Assembly (NCBI GenBank): GCA_025869455.1
Contig: JAOZVT010000621.1
Coordinates: forward strand, 1-8,670
Reading direction: 5' to 3'
Source: Prosthecobacter sp.
GTDB lineage: Bacteria; Verrucomicrobiota; Verrucomicrobiia; Verrucomicrobiales; Verrucomicrobiaceae
DNA length: 8,670 bases
Made by a program: the position numbers and the translations under genes
In this document: positions 1-5,021 of the stretch, in pieces
How the letters are laid out: each line of letters starts with the position of its first letter
Position numbering within the stretch: the stretch's first letter is position 1
The notes under the pieces: generated by a model
Seen by the model: the letters and a program-made list of their open reading frames with translations, nothing else
Databases searched by the model: none
What the model was told of the DNA's origin: nothing

Positions 1-94
1 ACTCGTCGTGCCTGTGAACACGCGCTTCTCCGGAGCCTTGCTGCTCCTCTTCGCCGAAGACCCCTCTTCGCTGCCCAAGCCGACGCCTCAGTGA
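1..94 (+). CDS. Possible C-terminal end of an upstream gene (partial)
   Basis: The frame starting at base 2 is open from the window edge to a TGA at 92-94 and reads as 30 residues ending in SSLPKPTPQ, with a hydrophobic run GALLLLF in the middle. The stop lies 35 bp before the ATG of the large secreted enzyme, a spacing that would fit two genes on one transcript. I do not recognise the peptide, and 30 codons are too few to prove coding. The frame starting at base 1 is also open up to the next gene, so an upstream extension of that gene is the competing reading. The signal peptide starting at 130 argues against the extension. Confidence is low because only the tail is present. Confidence 0.35.
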   Translation, partial: LVVPVNTRFSGALLLLFAEDPSSLPKPTPQ

Positions 95-129
95 GCGGAG
101 TCATCCATTCCCGAAGTTCCCCCAACACT

Positions 130-3100
130 ATGAAACATTCTCCTGCACTCCTTGGTATCACCCTGCTGGCGCTCCTCGCCTCGACGGCCACACCTTCTCA
201 ATCACAGACGCCGCCCTGGCGAAAATACCTCGGCGCAGACACCGGCGGCGGCAATACGCCCGACATTTGGCGCGAGACCCAGCGTAGCACTTATCCCATG
301 GGCGGCCCCGGCTCGTTCACTGCAGATCCGGCAAGGATCGACGCGCTAATGGCCACCGACGATTGGATCAGCCTTCAGGGTGGCTACAACTACCGAGAGC
401 AATCGATTGTGGACGATTATTTCAATGCCATCCGTGGCGATCACGGCGCAGCGTGGCGGAGCACCTGCCGCGCGCTCGCGCAAGCGATGGTGGATGGCAG
501 CGTGCGCAACGCGGCCACGGGTCACAAAATCTATTGGGAGTTAGGCAACGAAATTTATGCCGACATTGTAGGCCAAACAATTGGTACCTGGGTCGCAGAA
601 AACAACCTGCCCTATCCCCATCCTAACTCCGCGTACAACGATAACCCCACTCACGGCCTCGCACTCAATGACCGAGGGCTCATCGGCTATCAGGTAGAAT
701 ACCAGATGGCGCTCGCACTAGAGGCGTTGATTGCCGTCAATGCCACCGCGCCCGCTGGGCACAAGCTGCGCATCCTTGCACCAGCATCGACTGGCAGCAG
801 CATCCAAAACGGCTCTGCTAACAGCTGGACCTCGACGCTACTCAACTACGTCATCGTCGGCTACGAAGTGGAAAAGGATGTCAACGGTGTGGCTTTCGTG
901 AACTACGCAAAGCCACTCGCCTCCAGCCTCGCGGGACAACGCCTTGGCGACCTTGTGGATATCATCAACGTCCACTACATCATCAATGCAAACGCTGGGA
1001 CGCTGAAGACCGTCTTCGATACCTACACAGGCGAAACGAATCACGCGACAAGTGTCTTCCACACCGAGGAAGGTGGCATCAATGCAGCCAACGGCGGACG
1101 CGGCGGACTCTCCGCTTTGCAGAACTTCTCACGCGCCATGGATGTGTGGCTCTCTCGCGACCTCACTCCAAAAGACGCGCGGCTGAGCTACTACGCTTCG
1201 AGTAATGGCCCAGTCGGCACCCGAGGCACCGATGCGCTCACCGAGTTAGACAGCTTCATGCCGTCGGACACCACCGTGCTCACACGCAAGCCCGGGTTAC
1301 TCTCCAGCGGCTCGACGCCCCTGGAGACCTACACCTTTGAAAACCAGGACGGAAATAAGCGCGCTCTCTTCGTGCTCCCAGGCAGCAACAACGCGCTAAA
1401 CCTCACCAGCATCACGATGCAGGCGGACGGTTGGAACTGGACCAGTGTCACTGGCATGGCGCGGCTATGGAGTTCCACTACGAACGCGGCGAGCACGGCG
1501 AATGTCACGCGTACGAGCGACGGCAGCACTTACACCATCACTTTTCCCAGCGTCAACTTCACCACAGCAAACCAGCAGGGACTCATGATTTTCCTCACCG
1601 GCTCCACGCCCTCTGCCTTGGAGATCCTCACCACCGCCACGCTACCCTTCGGCGCGATAAACGCAGATTATTCGCAATCCCTCTTCGCCGCAGGCGGCAC
1701 GACGGCTTACACATGGAGTCTCACGTCAGGAACACTGCCCGACGGCATAACCCTGAGCGCGGCAGGCATAGTCAGCGGATCGCCGACGCAGACCGGCACC
1801 TTCAATTTCACCGCGCAGGTCACCGACGGTACAGGCGCGACCCTCTCCCAGGCTTTCAGCGTGAAGATCAATGCCGTCACAGGGCTCGGCTACACGACAG
1901 GCGCGACGTTGCCCAGTGGCAGCGTTGGCCTAGCTTACTCACACGGAGTGGCCGTCACAGGCGGTACCGCTCCCTACACTCATGCGGTCACGGCAGGTTC
2001 ACCACCTACAGGGCTTAGCCTCGCCAGCAACGGCCTTCTCTCCGGCACACCGATGACCGCGCAAACCAGCACCTTCACCGCCACCGTCACCGATGCCGTG
2101 GGTGCTACCGCCTCGCGTAATTTCACTGTCACCATCGACCCTGCAGGTCCATCCATCAACACCACCACGCTACCGAACGGCATGCTGGAAAGCATCTATT
2201 CGCAAGCGCTCACGGCTACCGATGGCACCCCGCCCTACGTCTGGTCTCTCCTTTCCGGCGCACTGCCCAGCGGCCTGGCTCTGAGCACCGATGGCCTCAT
2301 CAGTGGCACCCCGACCGCGAGCGGCACCTTCAATTTTGCTGTCCAAATCCAGGACACCACGAGCATCACAGCGAGCAAGTCTTTGACGCTCACCATCGAC
2401 GCCACGCCCCCCATCATTACGACGACCTCACCCGCTCCCCCATGCGTCGCCAGCTTTGAATATTCCTTCGCGTTTACCTCTATCGGCGGCACGCCGCCCT
2501 ACGCGTGGAATGTGAGTGAGGGTGAGCTTCCTACTGGCCTCACAATGAACAACTCGGGCACGATCAGCGGCACACCGAACGGCACCGGCACATTCAACTT
2601 CACAGCCCAAGTCACTGACAATGTGGGCGCTTCAGCGACGCAAACCTTCGCCATCACCGTGAGTGCCACCACACCGCTCACCATCCTCTATGAAGGCTTC
2701 CCCGTCGGCTGCGTGGCCCATGACTATGCCCAAACTCTCTTTGCTAACGGCGGCACAGGACCTAACTCATGGAGCCTCGTTTCCGGCACACTACCCGAAG
2801 GCCTCGCGCTTGACAACTCAGGCGTCCTCAGCGGCACACCCAACACAGAAGGCACCTACACTTTCACAGTGCAAGCCACGGATACACTTGGCACGCAGGT
2901 GAACAAAACTTATAACCTGAAAATCATCACGCCCGTCCCTGGCACGGACGGCGACTGGGAAAATCTCGCCGACGGTTCCGAAGGGCGCACCACCTTCTAC
3001 GTCTCGGCCTTGGGCGAAACCATCCCCGCCTATGTGCGCAAGCCTGCGGGTGCAGGACCTTTTCCGCTCGTTATCCTCGTCCATGGCGGAGGCACTTCCC

Positions 3101-4158
3101 AGAGCGGCACCTACTCACTGGGCCGCTCGATGAACCCACCCACGGCAAATTTCATCGCAGCCGGATGGGCGATTTATTCGATCGACTTCTCCACCGTCTC
3201 CGGTAACGCGGTCGCCGAGGCCGAATGGGAGCTCGCCGCGCGCGCTGTCGAGACCGCGCGCCGCCTACCGTATGTGGACTCGCGTCGCATCGCGATGTTT
3301 GGTCAAAGCCACGGCGGGATTCTCACCTGTAGCGCCGCGTCGAAACTCGACATCCTCTGCGCCATACCGTGTGCACCCGCAGCCATCGACCCCATTGCCG
3401 CTTGGCGGTTCACGCAAAGCGGCGGCGTCATTAGCACCGCCCTGCAAGGTGAAGTGGACCGCATCACCACACTCTACGGAGTGCCCATGGCCACACTCGC
3501 CGCTAGCCCCCGCGCCTATGGCTATTTCGACATCACTGACGAAGCCTCCAAAGTACGTCACCCACTCTTCCTCGTGAGTGGACTCAATGATACCAGCGCT
3601 CCTCCACCAGTACTGCACGACTACGGCCTTGCACTCACCGCCGCCGGAAAATACTTCGAGACTTACTATCCCGAAGACGGCCCACACGGCTTCGTAGTCT
3701 CCAGTCCACTCATCCCAGAAACCTACGAGTTCATTGATCGCACAGTGACATTCATTTCAAAGTATTTTTCCCTCGCCGATACTGACATTGATGGCCTACC
3801 TGACGGCTGGGAATTGTCGCGATTCACAGCACTGACCCAAGGCCCAAACGACGATCCCGATGGCGACGGCCAAGATAACCTAGCCGAATACCGCGCAGGC
3901 ACCCATCCGCAGGACAGCACGAGCGTGATGCACATCTTTTCCACCACGATCACACTAGACGGACAAATCGCGCTGCGTTTTTCACTCGTCCCCGGCCTCG
4001 GCCACGTCGTGGATTTTTCGGACGACTTGCAATCCTGGCAGACCATCTCCAATCCAATCCTCACCCAGCCTGCCACAGGCATCTTCGAATATACAGACGA
4101 CGGCACATTGACCAGAGGTATGACTTTATTACGTTTTTACCGGGTACGCATTCCTTGA
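130..4158 (+). CDS. Secreted multimodular enzyme: glycoside-hydrolase-like domain, five He_PIG Ig-like repeats, alpha/beta-hydrolase (esterase-like) domain
   Basis: This 1342-residue protein is probably exported and acts on an extracellular polysaccharide; the substrate is unknown. Residues 1 to about 26 form a signal peptide (MKHSPALLGITLLALLAS, then a polar stretch), which is why ATG 130 is preferred over the in-frame GTG at 91. Residues about 28-400 look like a clan GH-A barrel. WELGNE at 136-141 gives E141 as candidate acid/base, and VFHTEEGG gives E313 or E314 as candidate nucleophile. A beta-sandwich follows to about 496. Five Ig-like He_PIG repeats span about 498-933. An alpha/beta-hydrolase lies at about 935-1212, with oxyanion motif HGGG at 985-988, nucleophile elbow GQSHGG (S1060), D1154 in GLNDTSAP and H1186 in GPHGF. 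Acidic DxDxDG loops at 1217-1250 suggest calcium binding, and a beta-rich tail ends in FYRVRIP. The domain calls are motif-based; the exact GH and esterase families are not assigned. No Shine-Dalgarno sequence is visible. GGAG at 98-101 is too far upstream. Confidence 0.9.
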   Translation: MKHSPALLGITLLALLASTATPSQSQTPPWRKYLGADTGGGNTPDIWRETQRSTYPMGGPGSFTADPARIDALMATDDWISLQGGYNYREQSIVDDYFNAIRGDHGAAWRSTCRALAQAMVDGSVRNAATGHKIYWELGNEIYADIVGQTIGTWVAENNLPYPHPNSAYNDNPTHGLALNDRGLIGYQVEYQMALALEALIAVNATAPAGHKLRILAPASTGSSIQNGSANSWTSTLLNYVIVGYEVEKDVNGVAFVNYAKPLASSLAGQRLGDLVDIINVHYIINANAGTLKTVFDTYTGETNHATSVFHTEEGGINAANGGRGGLSALQNFSRAMDVWLSRDLTPKDARLSYYASSNGPVGTRGTDALTELDSFMPSDTTVLTRKPGLLSSGSTPLETYTFENQDGNKRALFVLPGSNNALNLTSITMQADGWNWTSVTGMARLWSSTTNAASTANVTRTSDGSTYTITFPSVNFTTANQQGLMIFLTGSTPSALEILTTATLPFGAINADYSQSLFAAGGTTAYTWSLTSGTLPDGITLSAAGIVSGSPTQTGTFNFTAQVTDGTGATLSQAFSVKINAVTGLGYTTGATLPSGSVGLAYSHGVAVTGGTAPYTHAVTAGSPPTGLSLASNGLLSGTPMTAQTSTFTATVTDAVGATASRNFTVTIDPAGPSINTTTLPNGMLESIYSQALTATDGTPPYVWSLLSGALPSGLALSTDGLISGTPTASGTFNFAVQIQDTTSITASKSLTLTIDATPPIITTTSPAPPCVASFEYSFAFTSIGGTPPYAWNVSEGELPTGLTMNNSGTISGTPNGTGTFNFTAQVTDNVGASATQTFAITVSATTPLTILYEGFPVGCVAHDYAQTLFANGGTGPNSWSLVSGTLPEGLALDNSGVLSGTPNTEGTYTFTVQATDTLGTQVNKTYNLKIITPVPGTDGDWENLADGSEGRTTFYVSALGETIPAYVRKPAGAGPFPLVILVHGGGTSQSGTYSLGRSMNPPTANFIAAGWAIYSIDFSTVSGNAVAEAEWELAARAVETARRLPYVDSRRIAMFGQSHGGILTCSAASKLDILCAIPCAPAAIDPIAAWRFTQSGGVISTALQGEVDRITTLYGVPMATLAASPRAYGYFDITDEASKVRHPLFLVSGLNDTSAPPPVLHDYGLALTAAGKYFETYYPEDGPHGFVVSSPLIPETYEFIDRTVTFISKYFSLADTDIDGLPDGWELSRFTALTQGPNDDPDGDGQDNLAEYRAGTHPQDSTSVMHIFSTTITLDGQIALRFSLVPGLGHVVDFSDDLQSWQTISNPILTQPATGIFEYTDDGTLTRGMTLLRFYRVRIP
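1621..2934 (+). repeat. Five tandem He_PIG (putative Ig) domain repeats inside the secreted enzyme
   Basis: About 85-residue units repeat at residues 498-582, 586-671, 674-757, 760-845 and 849-933. Each unit has the same skeleton: a strand ending near TLP, a Y-[SA] position, GGTxPYxWS, G-x-LPxGL-x-L, G-x-[IVL]SGTP, then TFxFTAQVTD and a closing strand. Typical He_PIG units carry exactly this 'LPxGLxLxxxGxxSGTP' core. The DNA also repeats locally, for example ggcaccttcaattt in units 1 and 3, but codons have diverged, so the duplication is not recent. The likely role is a spacer or a carbohydrate or surface contact between the two catalytic domains. Units 4 and 5 each have one cysteine (C772, C861) near the start, which units 1-3 lack. 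Confidence 0.85.
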
Positions 4159-4163
4159 GGACT

Positions 4164-4179
4164 TTTCATTGCAATGAAA
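4164..4179. repeat. 16-bp perfect palindrome after the secreted-enzyme gene
   Basis: TTTCATTGCAATGAAA is self-complementary over all 16 bases and begins 5 bp after the TGA of the enzyme gene. As RNA it would give a short AT-rich stem with an unavoidable loop of about 4-6 bases, and there is no T-tract behind it, so it is at best a weak terminator. Its symmetry would also suit a dimeric DNA-binding protein. No second copy was noticed in the window. Confidence 0.5.
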
Positions 4180-4355
4180 CCAACTTGTCCACACTCATTC
4201 TCTGCTTCTTAGCTTATACAGGTTTCAAAAAAGAGTGTCCTATTGAAAAAGCAGAAGCGACTGGGTGAATGGCAAGGCATGAGCACCAGTTGCTACCTTC
4301 ATGACAACAGCCAAGCAAAAAACACAGCCAATCCTCCCGCCCCGCCGCCGCTTTT

Positions 4356-4384
4356 TTGCACCATCTTTTTACAAATAGTATAAA
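4356..4384 (+). promoter_or_regulatory. Possible sigma70-type promoter, plus strand
   Basis: TTGCAC at 4356-4361 and TATAAA at 4379-4384 are separated by exactly 17 bases, close to the TTGACA/TATAAT consensus at ideal spacing. Transcription would start near 4391 and run towards the 3' end of rbfA, antisense to it. No gene follows on the plus strand, so a small or antisense RNA would be the product. The region is AT-rich, and such matches arise by chance. Confidence 0.3.
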
Positions 4385-4417
4385 CCCGCATTCCGCGACT
4401 CAGCACAAGACAGCGGC

Positions 4418-4458
4418 AAAAAAGCCTGCGTCTCAGACGGTTCGGAGACTGCCGGGCT
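4418..4458 (-). terminator. Third (distal) rho-independent terminator downstream of rbfA
   Basis: Read on the minus strand, AGCC (4458-4455) pairs with GGCT (4426-4423), GC (4452-4451) with GC (4429-4428), and GTCTC (4449-4445) with GAGAC (4434-4430), leaving a 10-base loop. Six T residues follow at 4423-4418. The stem has small bulges, so it is weaker than the two hairpins closer to rbfA. It would catch read-through from the nusA-infB-rbfA transcript. On the plus strand the same hairpin has no T-tract directly behind it. Confidence 0.5.
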
Positions 4459-4484
4459 GTATTTAAAAAGACGGAAGCGAACAC

Positions 4485-4518
4485 AAAAAAAGACCTGATG
4501 CACAGCAAACAGGCCTTT
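4485..4518 (-). terminator. Second rho-independent terminator downstream of rbfA
   Basis: On the minus strand AAAGGCCTG (4518-4510) pairs with CAGGTCTTT (4497-4489) over 9 bp with one G-U wobble, closing a 12-base loop. A run of seven T residues (4491-4485) overlaps and follows the stem. On the plus strand the wobble becomes an A-C mismatch and the trailing sequence is only TTTCTC, so the element is built for the minus strand. It lies 24 bp after the rbfA stop. Confidence 0.75.
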
Positions 4519-4521
4519 CTC

Positions 4522-4543
4522 AAAAAAGGGCGTTCGGCCCCTT
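4522..4543 (-). terminator. First rho-independent terminator, overlapping the rbfA stop codon
   Basis: On the minus strand AAGGGGC (4543-4537) pairs with GCCCTTT (4531-4525) over 7 bp, including one G-U pair, around the loop CGAAC, followed by a six-T run (4527-4522). The stem starts inside the TAA stop of rbfA. The wobble is an A-C mismatch on the plus strand, again pointing to the minus direction. It ends the nusA-infB-rbfA transcription unit. Confidence 0.75.
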
Positions 4544-4946
4544 ACTTATCGCGGAACAACCCGTCGCTCTTCAGCACAGGATCACTTTCTCCTTCTGGCA
4601 GCGGATCAGCTGGTGGTGGCAAGTTATCAATGGCATTGATAATGCGTACCCCCTTCTCCACAGACCTATCCAGGCGGAAGAAAATCTGGGGAGAATTCTT
4701 CATCACAATCCGCTTATGCACTTCCTTCTGAATGGCACTGCGCTTCTTGTTCAGTTTCTCGATGATAGCCTCATCGTCACCAGCCGTGCTGATGACACCC
4801 ACATAGGCAAAGGCTTGCTTCAGGTCCGGCGTGGCACGCACCTCATGCACCGTCAGAATGGCATTATCCATGCGGTAGTGACGCTCCAGCACCATGCTAA
4901 GCTCACGTTTCAACAGTTCGCTGACGCGGAGGACTCGTTGGGACAT
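4542..4946 (-). CDS. rbfA: Ribosome-binding factor A (30S maturation factor)
   Basis: RbfA is a small KH-fold protein that binds the 30S subunit in the cytoplasm and helps the 5' region of 16S rRNA mature; it is classically needed for cold growth. The 134-residue product matches the family in length and motifs. It opens with QRVLRVSELLKRELSMVL (helix 1), has ATPDLKQAFAYVGV at 38-51 in the position of the family's 'SPDL..A.VYVS' strand, a helix at 57-80, and SPQIFFRLDRSVEKGVRI at 85-102, corresponding to the usual 'P.L.F..D.S.E.G.RI'. Residues 110-134 are an acidic, proline-rich tail without a recognised domain. The gene follows infB by 75 bp. The ATG at 4946-4944 is preceded by TTTTTTCCCCA, with no Shine-Dalgarno sequence. 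The stop runs into a terminator. Confidence 0.95.
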   Translation of the reverse strand: MSQRVLRVSELLKRELSMVLERHYRMDNAILTVHEVRATPDLKQAFAYVGVISTAGDDEAIIEKLNKKRSAIQKEVHKRIVMKNSPQIFFRLDRSVEKGVRIINAIDNLPPPADPLPEGESDPVLKSDGLFRDK

Positions 4947-5021
4947 TGGGGAAAAAATGAAAGGTCAATCAGAAGGTCAGTGAAGTGGCTAACCACCGCA
5001 CCGACCACCTAACAAACAAGG

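Larger units (their letters stand above)
4159..4541. other. Gene-free intergenic region between convergent genes
   Basis: This 383-bp stretch separates the stop of the plus-strand secreted enzyme from the stop of the minus-strand rbfA. It is richer in A and T runs than the flanking genes. It holds a palindrome (4164-4179), a possible plus-strand promoter (4356-4384) and three terminator-like hairpins for the minus strand (4418-4458, 4485-4518, 4522-4543). A 10-bp inverted repeat (4350-4359 with 4416-4425) joins two A/T runs and may be chance. The short open frames here overlap the terminators, have no recognisable protein signature and are not called as genes. Confidence 0.8.

Noticed and set aside
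91..129. GTG at 91 as start of the secreted enzyme (13 extra residues)
   Set aside because: The extension puts a polar stretch before a typical signal peptide and overlaps the possible upstream stop. ATG 130 gives a normal signal peptide directly.
1431..2018. 195-codon frame overlapping the secreted enzyme on the same strand
   Set aside because: It is a shifted frame through the Ig-like repeats giving an Arg/His-rich peptide. The main frame has clear domain structure.
1621..2934. Regular repeats considered as a CRISPR-like or other DNA repeat array
   Set aside because: The periodicity is about 260 bp with diverged codons and an intact reading frame. It reflects tandem Ig-like protein domains.
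4299..4523. 74-codon minus-strand frame in the intergenic region
   Set aside because: It starts inside one terminator hairpin and runs through another, has a low-complexity hydrophobic and basic composition, and no ribosome binding site.
4947..5021. TGACCTT direct repeats and a short GTGG/CCAC inverted repeat between infB and rbfA
   Set aside because: The units are only 4-7 bp and lack a T-tract or other supporting signal, so they are compatible with chance.
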